Shown here one piece after another: positions 17,735 to 25,970 of a DNA stretch of 64,000 nt. Numbering within the stretch: position 1 is the first letter of the stretch; each line of letters opens with the position of its first letter. Origin of the DNA: Methanosphaerula palustris E1-9c (lineage in GTDB: Archaea > Halobacteriota > Methanomicrobia > Methanomicrobiales > Methanospirillaceae). The stretch is from assembly GCF_000021965.1 (NCBI RefSeq), contig NC_011832.1, positions 1,116,001-1,180,000 of the forward strand, given 5' to 3'. The position numbers were made by a program, and so were the translations under genes. The notes beneath the pieces were generated by a model, which saw nothing but the letters and a program-made list of their open reading frames with translations, did not search any database and was not told the origin of the DNA.

Positions 17735-19528
17735 TTATTGCAATTTAGATCTGACTTGCCCTAAATAGTTATCAAACGCAGTTTTGCATTCATCAAATCT
17801 TTCAGGAGATCCATTAAAAAAACCTGCTTTTAAAAATCCCCAATTTTTCTCTTCAGCAATTCCTTTTTGGAGAAAATCATCAATCGGGGTTGGGATTTTT
17901 GAATATTTATACGTTCGATTATAGCACCAACTGAATCTTCCTATGGGAACCCAACGTTGTCCATTCGGTAAAACAGGGTTTTCTAAATCAAGATAAACCA
18001 ACCCTAAAATGTACTCGAAGATGTTGAATGATCTTTCAAACTGGTGGTAGTCGGGAATTAGATGACTCAAGGGTTTGTGTAATTCATTTAGTAAATAGTC
18101 ACTTGAAAGAGTTTCAGAATTATTCACATTATCCTGTGGAATCCATTTATTTGGGCAATTGGAGAAGATCTCCCACACATTCAGAATTTTTGGAATTGAT
18201 TCTGTTCTTCCATAATCGTTATATTTTTTAGTCAGCAGAAGTGCTGCAAGAGTCTCATAATTTTCAGATTCTATTGAGGTAACTCCGATTGAATACAATA
18301 ATAGGAGAGCAGGATATCGTTGGAGATCTATAAACTGGCCATTTTCATGAGGTCGTTGTGCCAGCCTTTCGATATTCTTGGAAATGATTTTTTGGGTATT
18401 GCCATTGTCGAAATACGTCGCAGTGCTAAAAATTCCAATAATCTTTGGTAATATTTCTTCATATTCCCGAATTCGCTTCTGAAATTCAACTTTAAAATTT
18501 TCATTAGTAATCGTGAGCCCCTCTGTTTTAAATCGATCAGAGTTGAGTTCCCGACATAATTTATTCATTTCCTGTTGGATTAAGTCATGAAGCTGAACGC
18601 GATACTTATCCTCAGAAACAAATTTTTTTACAAGGGCAATTGCTAACGGAACAGAAAGAGGATGAGGACGTTCAAATGTCGTTAATGCCTCGATATTTTC
18701 CGAAAGTTTTTGGAAAAATTTGTCTGCATTTTCGATTTGTATTGGAATTGCATGAAGATGATTTTTCAAGTTCGAAGCATCGATGCTCAAATCTCGCCGG
18801 TGTGCCCAATATGTAGAGAATCGCCAATTATGTCTTCGATCAAGTGCATCTCGCAAAGCGATATCCCATTTTGCTGACCAGCCGCAGATAACCAGACCAA
18901 ATTCCTCAAAAATTCTATCGAGAAAGGCATTCATTTTCTCACTGTATTGGGCGAGTTCTTCTGGAGTATTTTTAATTCTGGTGTCCAGATAATCGCCATG
19001 GAGCTTAATGATTGTACACTCTGAATGGACATAAGGCATCGCTCCTTCAAGCGAATCCTCGTTAAAAATAACGATTGGTGTGACTCCTATGTCCTTCAAT
19101 GCGGTTTCGAGTAATTGATCAATATTTGTTGTCAGAATGACACGAACAGCACCAATTTTTACGAGTTGTGCAATTGCTTTATGGGAGTGAGTGGGGACTT
19201 TCTTACCCTGCTCTCGCTCTTCTTCGTTTGGCTCAATATATTTTTTTAATAAATTCCTTCGATCGGTTTTCGTTGGTGCAATCCTTTCAATCAGGAATGA
19301 ATATTTTGGGTCTTCATGATATTTCTCTTTAAACCATTGTTCTGGATTTTCGATATTGGGCTCGCCTTCAAGAGTCGCTAGTTTCTGTATGAGATCAAGA
19401 ACGATATCCCAACCCGTAGGAATTCCAGCACCCTGTGATATCCCAGAGCCGAGAAGAAGAGATAAAGTGCCTGGGCCAGAGTGCATTGAAAATGAGAGAT
19501 TAATCAGGGTATCGTTTTGATCAGGCAT
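17735..19528 (-). CDS. SIR2-like defence protein
   Basis: A 597-residue protein with an N-terminal SIR2-type NAD-binding domain: LLGSGISQGAGIPTGWD at about residues 25-41, TTNIDQLLE at 133-141, KLHGD at 175-179 with the histidine expected at the active site, and GWSAKWDIAL near 217. The C-terminal 330 residues are of unknown type and probably sense or bind a partner. SIR2 domains of this kind in prokaryotic defence systems deplete NAD+ upon phage attack; the general role is established knowledge, its use here is inference. The gene sits between hsdM and hsdS on the same strand, and its start overlaps the small upstream gene by 25 bases. Confidence 0.82.
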   Translation of the reverse strand: MPDQNDTLINLSFSMHSGPGTLSLLLGSGISQGAGIPTGWDIVLDLIQKLATLEGEPNIENPEQWFKEKYHEDPKYSFLIERIAPTKTDRRNLLKKYIEPNEEEREQGKKVPTHSHKAIAQLVKIGAVRVILTTNIDQLLETALKDIGVTPIVIFNEDSLEGAMPYVHSECTIIKLHGDYLDTRIKNTPEELAQYSEKMNAFLDRIFEEFGLVICGWSAKWDIALRDALDRRHNWRFSTYWAHRRDLSIDASNLKNHLHAIPIQIENADKFFQKLSENIEALTTFERPHPLSVPLAIALVKKFVSEDKYRVQLHDLIQQEMNKLCRELNSDRFKTEGLTITNENFKVEFQKRIREYEEILPKIIGIFSTATYFDNGNTQKIISKNIERLAQRPHENGQFIDLQRYPALLLLYSIGVTSIESENYETLAALLLTKKYNDYGRTESIPKILNVWEIFSNCPNKWIPQDNVNNSETLSSDYLLNELHKPLSHLIPDYHQFERSFNIFEYILGLVYLDLENPVLPNGQRWVPIGRFSWCYNRTYKYSKIPTPIDDFLQKGIAEEKNWGFLKAGFFNGSPERFDECKTAFDNYLGQVRSKLQ

Positions 19529-19701
19529 TCAGTCAACTCATACAAATATCGACATTCGAGGTTATTGTAATCTCTCTTTATGGTTCGTTGTGTTTTTCCC
19601 AAAATGCCGATGACCCTGAGATAATCTGGTAGCAGAAGTTCAGGATGTTCCGCAAGGAAATGATGTAAAATCGCTTCTTTGTCACACTGATGTTCGGACA
19701 T
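19504..19701 (-). CDS. small protein of unknown function in the hsd operon
   Basis: A 65-residue protein (MSEHQCDKEAILHHFLAEHP at the start) with no recognised domain. It lies between hsdM and the SIR2-like gene and overlaps the latter by 25 bases, so the two are probably translationally coupled. The ATG at 19701 is preferred over the TTG at 19755, which has no well-placed ribosome site. The partly helical, charged sequence ends in ECRYLYELTECLIKTIP. It could be a regulator or partner of the SIR2-like protein, but this is only positional reasoning. Confidence 0.5.
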   Translation of the reverse strand: MSEHQCDKEAILHHFLAEHPELLLPDYLRVIGILGKTQRTIKRDYNNLECRYLYELTECLIKTIP

Positions 19702-19769
19702 CGGTATTATCCATATCCCGTTGCATTTCTGTAGCAAAAACGATGGACTCTTCAAACACCTTGTTCAAA

Positions 19770-21311
19770 CTATTTTTTTAACCCCAGCCCCGCCAGCACT
19801 TCCTTCAACTGTTCATCCGCTTCCTGCCGCTCCTCCTCGGCTTCCCGCAACAGCACCACCGCATCCTCCAGGGGGAGCGTCTCGTCTTTACCGTTCTGCG
19901 CAACGTACCGGGACGGGCTCAGGTTGAAATCATTCTTTGCAATATCAATGGCAGAAACAATCGTGCTGATCTCGTCTACAGCTTTCCAGTCCCGGAAAAT
20001 TCCGGCAACCTGTGCTATACACTCATCAGGTATGAAGTTCTTAGGCCGTCCCTTCTGGAAGAGTTTTGAGGCATTGACCAGCAGGATCTCGCCTTTGTGC
20101 AGTTTCCCCTGGTTAATGACGAGAATGATGCCCGGTGCCGTTGTGTTATAGAACAGGTTCTCCGGCAGCAGGATGACCGCTTCAACAAGGTCGTGCTCGG
20201 CAAAATTTTTCCTGATGTCCCGTTCCCGGTTCTTCCCTGTATTTCCACTACCCCGCGATACCGCTCCGGTGTCCAGCACAACGGCCATCCGCCCGTTCTT
20301 CTTGAGCGAGGCGAACATGTGCTGAATCCATCCCCAGTCTGCGCTGCTTGACGGCGGGTAGCCAATCGTGAACCGGTTATAGGTGTCGGTCTCGTAGATC
20401 TTCTGTTCGAAATCCTGGTTCCACATCGGGTTGGCCGTTACGATGTCGAATAGCCGGAGTGAACCGTCCCTGTTCAGGAACTGAGGAAACCTCATCGTAT
20501 CCTGAAGAGCGATCTGTGCCTCCATATCATGGATGAACGTGTTCATCTTCGCCATTGCAAACGTGGAGTGCTGGTTCTCCTGTCCGCAGAACTGAAGCGG
20601 GGCGACTTCCGGATCGTTGTGATACCGCTCCCGGAAGTACATCGCACACTTGATCAGCAGTCCCCCAGACCCGCAGCACGGATCATAGACTTCTTCACCT
20701 GGTTTTGGATCGAGGATCCGTGCCATGAGGAGGGCGACCTCACGCGGGGTATAGAACTCGCCGGCACTCTGCCCGGACCCTTCCGCAAATTTCCGAAGCA
20801 GATATTCGTACGCATGGCCGATGATGTCCGGCTCGACGTCTGCAAGGCCAAGCCGGTATTTTCCCATGACTCCTATCAGCGTTCTGAGTGAGTCATCGGG
20901 TATGATCCGCTGCCCTGCTGCCGTAGCGTTAAAATCCACAATATCAATCGAGCCCTGGAGTTTGGGATTCTCGCGGGCGATGGATCGCATCGCATCTGTA
21001 AGCAGTTCTCCGAGCCCTGTACTTTTCTGGGCTATCGCATCCCAACGGGATTCCGGTGGCAGGTAAAAACGGACAAGCTGGTGATCCTCTGCAAGGATTT
21101 TTTCCACAAGATCACGATTACCGTAGGTCCTCTCCATCTTTTTCGCTTCGTCATCAAAAACATCGGACAATCGCTTCAGAAAAATGAGCGGCAGAATATA
21201 ATCCTTGTATTTCGGGGCATCGATCTCCCCACGGATTTTGCAGGCCGCCTCCCAGAGCCAGCTCTCAAGGACGGTGATGTCGAGTTTAGTATTAAGTTGA
21301 GATTGTGCCAT
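19770..21311 (-). CDS. hsdM: type I DNA methyltransferase, HsdM subunit
   Basis: Adenine-N6 methyltransferase subunit of the type I system (513 residues). The N-terminal HsdM_N helical domain (LESWLWEAACKIRGEIDAPK, YILPLIFLKRLSDVFDDEA) is followed by GEFYTPREVALLM, the SAM-binding motif DPCCGSGG at 210-217 and the catalytic motif NPMW at 294-297, a variant of the usual NPPF/Y. The ATG at 21311 (MAQSQLNTKLDITVLESW) is chosen because the family begins there. It is the first gene of the minus-strand operon hsdM, small ORF, SIR2, hsdS, mrr, hsdR, metallopeptidase; a 47-bp dyad lies just upstream. Confidence 0.94.
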   Translation of the reverse strand: MAQSQLNTKLDITVLESWLWEAACKIRGEIDAPKYKDYILPLIFLKRLSDVFDDEAKKMERTYGNRDLVEKILAEDHQLVRFYLPPESRWDAIAQKSTGLGELLTDAMRSIARENPKLQGSIDIVDFNATAAGQRIIPDDSLRTLIGVMGKYRLGLADVEPDIIGHAYEYLLRKFAEGSGQSAGEFYTPREVALLMARILDPKPGEEVYDPCCGSGGLLIKCAMYFRERYHNDPEVAPLQFCGQENQHSTFAMAKMNTFIHDMEAQIALQDTMRFPQFLNRDGSLRLFDIVTANPMWNQDFEQKIYETDTYNRFTIGYPPSSSADWGWIQHMFASLKKNGRMAVVLDTGAVSRGSGNTGKNRERDIRKNFAEHDLVEAVILLPENLFYNTTAPGIILVINQGKLHKGEILLVNASKLFQKGRPKNFIPDECIAQVAGIFRDWKAVDEISTIVSAIDIAKNDFNLSPSRYVAQNGKDETLPLEDAVVLLREAEEERQEADEQLKEVLAGLGLKK

Positions 21312-21317
21312 TGAGGT

Positions 21318-21364
21318 CCTCAGTATAATAATATCGTCAAGATACGATGAATAATAATCTGAGG
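21318..21364 (-). promoter_or_regulatory. nested dyad upstream of hsdM, candidate operator
   Basis: CCTCAG (21318-21323) and CTGAGG (21359-21364) are inverted around the same centre as ATCGT (21333-21337) and ACGAT (21344-21348). ATAATAAT sits between the arms on both sides and includes a TATA-like sequence. The dyad starts only seven bases before the hsdM start codon, so it may bind a repressor or fold at the 5' end of the mRNA. Confidence 0.45.
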
Positions 21365-21479
21365 TTATTGAGACCATAAAGAGGAATTTAGTATTATCAT
21401 CCACCCTCCCTTCAGCAAAACCTAAACCCTACCTTTCAACACAGAGTTCTATTTAGCCCAAAGGTGAGATGGTATCAAT

Positions 21480-21645
21480 GATGGCTGGCGTCATGAACAA
21501 CCTGCCGGCAGGCAACGTGATGCTCCCCATCTTTTCATTCCCCCCCGACGCCGGCCTCCTCCCCCTGCTGAAGCGAGGCGTCGACATCCCGGGTGGAGGA
21601 CCCCCGGTCGTTCTATTCTCTCCCGAGATGACCGCCATCTGAATC
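21480..21645 (+). pseudogene. degraded fragment resembling the DUF2178-type gene at 36531
   Basis: The stretch CTGCCGGCAGGCAAC...CCCATCTTTTCATTCC...CTGCTGAAGCGAGGCGTCGAC follows the order and wording of the intact gene at 36531-36923 (GTCTTTTCGTTCCTCGCC, CTGCTGAAGAGAGGTGTCGAC) but is shortened and out of frame. It ends with GAGATGACCGCCATC, also found at 35214-35228. Related scraps lie at 31.1-31.3 and 35.1-35.3 kb. No functional product expected. Confidence 0.5.
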
Positions 21646-21855
21646 GGAACGCTGACCCGGCCTGACCTGCGCCTGAGACCATGCCGGCGCCGGCAGGATC
21701 AGTGCCCCGACCCGGCGTGTTCGCTGAGTTCGTGGGGCTGGCCTTCTCCAAGAGGTGAAGTTTTGTCCTCTTACCACAGGGATTCACCTGTGTTGAAGGT
21801 ATCAACCATCTTAAATATCGGAATAGAATATCTGTACTGCAATCGGGGAGTAACT

Positions 21856-22074
21856 ATGGATTTTAAAATTACGCTGGAACAGGATGAGGACGGCTGGTTC
21901 ATCGTCACCGTACCCGCACTCCCGGGCTGTGTATCCCAGGGAAAGACCGAGGAAGAGGCAAAGAAAAATATTGCCGAAGCAATTGAACTGCACCTCAGCG
22001 CACTCGCCCGCGATGGTATTCCCCTCTATCATCGTCCGGGTGTGAAGGAATCATTTGTAGCTGTCGATATATGA
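21856..22074 (+). CDS. hicB: HicB-family antitoxin
   Basis: A 72-residue HicB antitoxin with the partial RNase-H-like fold: MDFKITLEQDEDGWFIVTVP, ALPGCVSQGKTEEEAKKNI and EAIELHLSA are the family's hallmark strands and helix. It lacks a C-terminal DNA-binding extension, so autoregulation may need HicA or another protein. The start at 21856 follows CGGGGAG and is where family similarity begins. The stop codon overlaps the hicA ATG (ATGA). The order antitoxin then toxin is common in archaea. It neutralises the mRNA interferase HicA. Confidence 0.9.
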   Translation: MDFKITLEQDEDGWFIVTVPALPGCVSQGKTEEEAKKNIAEAIELHLSALARDGIPLYHRPGVKESFVAVDI

Positions 22075-22292
22075 CGGGCAAACTCCCCATCCTTTCCGGC
22101 AAGGATGTGATAAAAGCCCTCGTCAAACTGGGTTACACGATCAATGACCAGAAAGGAAGTCATATCCATCTCCGGCACCCGGTCAGACGCCCGCTGACCG
22201 TTCCCAATCACCCGGAGATTGCCCGTGGTACATTACGGATCATCATCATGGATGCGGATCTTACCATTGAAAAATTCCTTGAATTGTTATAA
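22071..22292 (+). CDS. hicA: HicA-family mRNA interferase toxin
   Basis: A 73-residue HicA toxin with a double-stranded-RNA-binding-like fold: LSGKDVIKALVKLGYTINDQ, KGSHIHLRHP with the catalytic histidine in GSH, and VPNHPEIARGTLRIIIMDADL. It cleaves mRNA when free of HicB. Translation is coupled to hicB through a four-base overlap. The pair lies between the restriction operon and decayed sequence, a usual place for a toxin-antitoxin module that stabilises a mobile region. Confidence 0.9.
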   Translation: MTGKLPILSGKDVIKALVKLGYTINDQKGSHIHLRHPVRRPLTVPNHPEIARGTLRIIIMDADLTIEKFLELL

Positions 22293-22916
22293 TACCAGTT
22301 CCCGGAGATCATTGATGCCCCAGAGAAGGGAGACGCCGGACTTTCTGGCACCGGGCAGGTGCATGACAAACCACTTCATCTGCCGGCCGTAGGCGTCAAA
22401 GATAAATGGGCCGGCCGGTCAGATCTTCAACCGTACCCTCTGGGGCGCTGTTGTTGTTCCGGATGTCGAGTGGGTGCTCGGGTGTAGAACTGAGTCACAT
22501 GTCACTTATCTGATTCAGATGGCCCTGGGAGTCACACCGTAAAATTATCCTCGCTTGCTACTTTGGCCCATATGTGGCCCTTTTTTTATCGAATAATTGG
22601 CCATTATTCTGAATCATATATTACATATCTGAGTCATAATCTGTGAGGAGATCAGGGACAATCGGGTCCTGCATACACATCAAAACTGATTGCTTATTCA
22701 GAATTATCACTGATATCTTTATTACCCTATCTCTAAAATGCGATAATAACTGTTGTGTTGCATCAAAGTGCTTTCCTCGGATCGAAGTTCTCCTTCACAT
22801 TTCCCCGGGAGATGGAAGCTTGTGCCGATGGGCTCTATCGGTCCCGGAGTTCAACAATCTACTATGTTTTATTCTGGGGACCCTTTATGAAATAGAACGG
22901 CCAGAAGAGCGAAACC
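22293..22916. other. 624-base non-coding stretch with CTGADTCA motif pairs
   Basis: No credible gene. Four copies of CTGADTCA (D = A, G or T) occur at 22490, 22510, 22609 and 22629, that is two pairs each spaced exactly 20 bases. Poly-T at 22581-22587 could be a terminator. The pairs could be binding sites for a dimeric regulator, but the associated gene is unclear; the nearest downstream gene is at 22917. Confidence 0.4.
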
Positions 22917-23480
22917 ATGGGGAAAGTTATTCTCGGCATGACCATATCCCTCGACGGTTTCGTGAATGACCGTGACGGAAGGGTGGACCGACTGTATCCC
23001 GATCTCGCGGAGCTGGGAAAGACGAAGATGCTCAGGGACGCGATCAGGACGACCGGTGCAGTCGTCATGGGCAGGAACGCGTACGCGATGGGAGACCCGG
23101 ATACGTTTGCGGACACCTACGAATTCCAGACCCCGATCTTTGTTCTCACCCACGTTCCTCCAAAAAAGATGCCAAAGGAGAACGATAACCTGAAGGTCAT
23201 ATTTGTCACAGACGGGATCAGGAGTGCGATGACCAGAGCGAAAGCTGCCGCTGGCACGAGGAACGCGACGGTGATAGGGGGTGCCAGCACCTTCCAGCAG
23301 TGCCTGCGGGAGAGACTTTGCGATGAGGTGCAGATCGGGATCATGCCGGTCCTGTTTGGCAGGGGGCTCCGGTTGTTTGAACATTTGGAGGACGAAGATA
23401 TCCGGCTTGAGAAGGTCCGGATGGAGGAATCACCCGGTGGCAGGACCGACATCTGGTTCCGGATTGCACCATCCTCATAG
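22917..23480 (+). CDS. dihydrofolate reductase/RibD C-terminal-like reductase
   Basis: A 187-residue protein of the DHFR-like RibD_C family, which binds NAD(P)H and reduces pterin- or pyrimidine-type substrates. Family features are MGKVILGMTISLDGFVNDRD at the N-terminus, AVVMGRNAYAMG (cofactor contact), IFVLTH and the glycine-rich VIGGASTFQQCLRE, then GIMPVLFGRGLRLFE. Such stand-alone members are very common and rarely characterised; one established function is the archaeal reductase step of riboflavin synthesis, but this sequence is of the YyaP/YwjB-like type. It is monocistronic. Confidence 0.85.
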   Translation: MGKVILGMTISLDGFVNDRDGRVDRLYPDLAELGKTKMLRDAIRTTGAVVMGRNAYAMGDPDTFADTYEFQTPIFVLTHVPPKKMPKENDNLKVIFVTDGIRSAMTRAKAAAGTRNATVIGGASTFQQCLRERLCDEVQIGIMPVLFGRGLRLFEHLEDEDIRLEKVRMEESPGGRTDIWFRIAPSS

Positions 23481-23569
23481 GAGGTTGGGGTGAGCCAGCC
23501 ACGGGCACTTCGCAGATGAATGCATTGGAATTCCCGACTTGAACGCATCACAAAACTCAGAATAGTCCT

Positions 23570-24346
23570 TCAACGATTCATTCCGTTACCGGACACCTTC
23601 CGATTTCGTCCCGCGGTCTCCACTCTTTTTTGCCGGTACAGTCCCAGCGCAAAAACGAACAGCCAGATCATGAACGGAATAATGATTCCCCGCTGGATAA
23701 GGCCGAGCCAGGGCTCGAAAATTTCCGGCGCGAGCGGCAGCTTGGTGACGAGGGTCAGCAGGATGACCGATGCAGCGATTATCGCTCCCGCAGCAAGGGT
23801 CGGACCCCGGAACCATTGCCACTTCGGATCTTCACGGAAGCAGCGCAGGAATACGAAACAACTGACGGCCATGCAAATAAATACAATCCCTCCGAGAAGA
23901 CCGTGGACCATCCCATGCAGGCTTTCGGTGCCGCGGAGAGTGCCCATGGGGTCCATCACGAAAGGACCTGAGAAGAGAAGACAGACCGCGATGATCCCGA
24001 GGAGCAGGGCGCCGGTCTTCGATGCCTTGCCTGTGGGAAACTCTGGCGCGATGCCCCATGCAAAGATCAAGAGCAGCGATCCCGAAATGACGAAATTTCC
24101 CATCTGGATCCAGCCGGAAGGGCCGAGTGACAATACGCTGACGTACATGCTGAGCGGGTTGTAACCGGGATGAAACCAGCCCTCTATCGTGAAGGCACCT
24201 GCAAAAAGCATCGACCCGGCCATGCCCGCGAGCGCCGCAACCATCGTCCTCGTCATTGTTATCTCTGGTTCCCTCTCCTGAAGAGCGAGTTTATTATTCT
24301 CTTTTCCTGAGTTTGACATCTCGACGACCTCCTTTTCAGCCATCAT
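23570..24346 (-). CDS. DUF998 integral membrane protein
   Basis: A 258-residue protein with about six membrane segments, starting after a hydrophilic 30-residue head: AALAGMAGSMLFAGAFTIEGWFHPGY, then MYVSVLSLGPSGWIQMGNFVISG, the typical DUF998 opening. Family function is unknown; some members accompany lipid or antibiotic-related genes. It overlaps the upstream TetR gene by four bases (ATGA) and is the last of four genes on this strand, two methyltransferases, the regulator and this protein. The regulator therefore probably controls it, and it might act as a transporter or stress protein under that control. Confidence 0.8.
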   Translation of the reverse strand: MMAEKEVVEMSNSGKENNKLALQEREPEITMTRTMVAALAGMAGSMLFAGAFTIEGWFHPGYNPLSMYVSVLSLGPSGWIQMGNFVISGSLLLIFAWGIAPEFPTGKASKTGALLLGIIAVCLLFSGPFVMDPMGTLRGTESLHGMVHGLLGGIVFICMAVSCFVFLRCFREDPKWQWFRGPTLAAGAIIAASVILLTLVTKLPLAPEIFEPWLGLIQRGIIIPFMIWLFVFALGLYRQKRVETAGRNRKVSGNGMNR

Positions 24347-25089
24347 TCCGGGCTCTTCTTCGACCCTTTCCGGCCCGGGTTACCTGGCACGGATTCCTGG
24401 CGGATTGCGGTGAACAGTTCTTCGAGCGCTCCCGGTTCGAAGACCTTGAGGGAACCGGACGGAGCCCCGAGGATACGTTCGACTGAATCGGTATACGCGT
24501 CCATGATCATACCTGCCTTCTGGATGGGATCTCTGTCAGGTTCTTGAGAACGTAAAACCTCGATGACGGCATCCGAGATACTCAGGGTGACCTGTGCGAC
24601 GATAACGGCAACCTGCTCTGGGAACTCAGTGGTGAAAACCCGTTCCTCTACGCCTTCCCGGATAATCGACTCATAAATCCTGGAGATGTACCTGATCGAT
24701 TTTGCCGTCATCTTCTGCCGGAACAGGGCGTTTCCATCGGCATACCACATCCGCAGGAGACTCCCTATCAGCGTCTTCTGGCTCGTCTTCCAGCGTGTGG
24801 ATAGTTCAAAATACCTCCGGAACTTCTCGAGCGCCAACAGGTCCGGGTCCTGAACGATGGAGAGTAACGACTGTTCCGTCTCTTTTGCCATGCGGTCGAT
24901 CAGATCTTCGAGAAGGGACTGCTTCGAATCGAAGTAGTGATAGAATGCCCCCCGGGAGATTTTCAGCTGGTCCAGGATGTCCTGGATCGCCATCTGCTCA
25001 TACCCCTTGGAGTAGATCAGGGCCAGTGCGGCGTCGAGAATCTCGTTCCGTTTTGCGGTATATTCTTCTTCCTTGACAAGTCGTGCCAT
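24343..25089 (-). CDS. TetR/AcrR-family transcriptional regulator
   Basis: A 248-residue regulator with the N-terminal TetR helix-turn-helix: KRNEILDAALALIYSKGYEQ, MAIQDILDQLKISRGAFYHYF and DSKQSLLEDLIDRM at about residues 14-70. The remaining helical domain would bind the inducer and dimerise. It is the third gene of a minus-strand operon and probably controls it; a tandem GACTGTTT repeat at 26905-26920 just at the operon's promoter is a candidate site. Separated by 29 bases from the methyltransferase gene upstream and overlapping the DUF998 gene downstream. Confidence 0.92.
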   Translation of the reverse strand: MARLVKEEEYTAKRNEILDAALALIYSKGYEQMAIQDILDQLKISRGAFYHYFDSKQSLLEDLIDRMAKETEQSLLSIVQDPDLLALEKFRRYFELSTRWKTSQKTLIGSLLRMWYADGNALFRQKMTAKSIRYISRIYESIIREGVEERVFTTEFPEQVAVIVAQVTLSISDAVIEVLRSQEPDRDPIQKAGMIMDAYTDSVERILGAPSGSLKVFEPGALEELFTAIRQESVPGNPGRKGSKKSPE

Positions 25090-25118
25090 GTTTCTCTCCT
25101 TTCTAAACTAAAAAAACG

Positions 25119-25937
25119 TCAGAATTCATAACGGAAGTGCCGCACCATCTTCTTCACGAACGGGCCCATGAGCCGGGACATCGCTCTCCTGGCCCGTGAA
25201 GGCGATAGCCGTTCGACGAGTTCGGGCATGGTTAAAAACGAGATCTCGGTAACCAGCCTGAGGCGGGGAACGGCCGTCTCTAACTTCCGGGGATCGCCCA
25301 TCCCCCAGAGGAGGGAGGGGCGGGACCTTCTGGCAGCGGCGAGGAGCATGACGAACCGTATCATGTTCAGACTGTACGCGTCGAAAATAATCTGGCCCTT
25401 CGGGAATTTTCCGGTGATCCTGGAGAAGAGCGCAATCACGTCCTGTTCTGTCAGGTATTGCAACAGTCCCTCGGCGACGACGATGACGGGTCTGTCTCCC
25501 GGAATACTATCCAGCCATCCCGGGTCGGTGACAGACGAGCCGATAAGGAAGCAGTCGTGGCATTCCGGGTACAGGTGCCTTCGCAGCTCGATCACATCGG
25601 GCAGGTCGACATCGTACCAGCGGATGCCGGCCGGAGGATCGATCCGGAAGACCCGGCTGTCCAGACCGCATCCAAGGTTCAGTACGATCGAGTCGGGGTG
25701 GGCAGCGAGGAACTCCCGGGTCCATCCATCAAAGTGCTTGGCCCTCACGGGGAGGGAGACTTCTGCGCCTTTCGGGGTCTTCAGTTTTTCAAAATCAAAG
25801 TCTATTTTGCGGATCACAGCGTCTGCAAACGTATCGTTCAGGATCGGGTTCTTCGTGCGGCTGTCCAGCGCCTTGCCGTACAGCGTGATAAGGTACGTTT
25901 CGTTCTCTTTCTTCAGTTGAATCTTTTCCGTTTCCAT
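25119..25937 (-). CDS. LCM-type SAM-dependent methyltransferase
   Basis: A 272-residue class I methyltransferase of the leucine carboxymethyltransferase-like group that is common in actinobacteria and some archaea. The SAM site is VLNLGCGLDSRVFRID (about residues 83-98), followed by WYDVDLPDVIELRR and VVAEGLLQYLTEQDV. Substrates in this family are mostly small molecules or unknown. The adjacent gene at 25971 encodes a distant relative, and both lie upstream of the TetR gene in one operon, so they may modify related compounds. Confidence 0.83.
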   Translation of the reverse strand: METEKIQLKKENETYLITLYGKALDSRTKNPILNDTFADAVIRKIDFDFEKLKTPKGAEVSLPVRAKHFDGWTREFLAAHPDSIVLNLGCGLDSRVFRIDPPAGIRWYDVDLPDVIELRRHLYPECHDCFLIGSSVTDPGWLDSIPGDRPVIVVAEGLLQYLTEQDVIALFSRITGKFPKGQIIFDAYSLNMIRFVMLLAAARRSRPSLLWGMGDPRKLETAVPRLRLVTEISFLTMPELVERLSPSRARRAMSRLMGPFVKKMVRHFRYEF

Positions 25938-25970
25938 TTTTAGCGCCCCATTGGTTGATCGATGAAAAAA

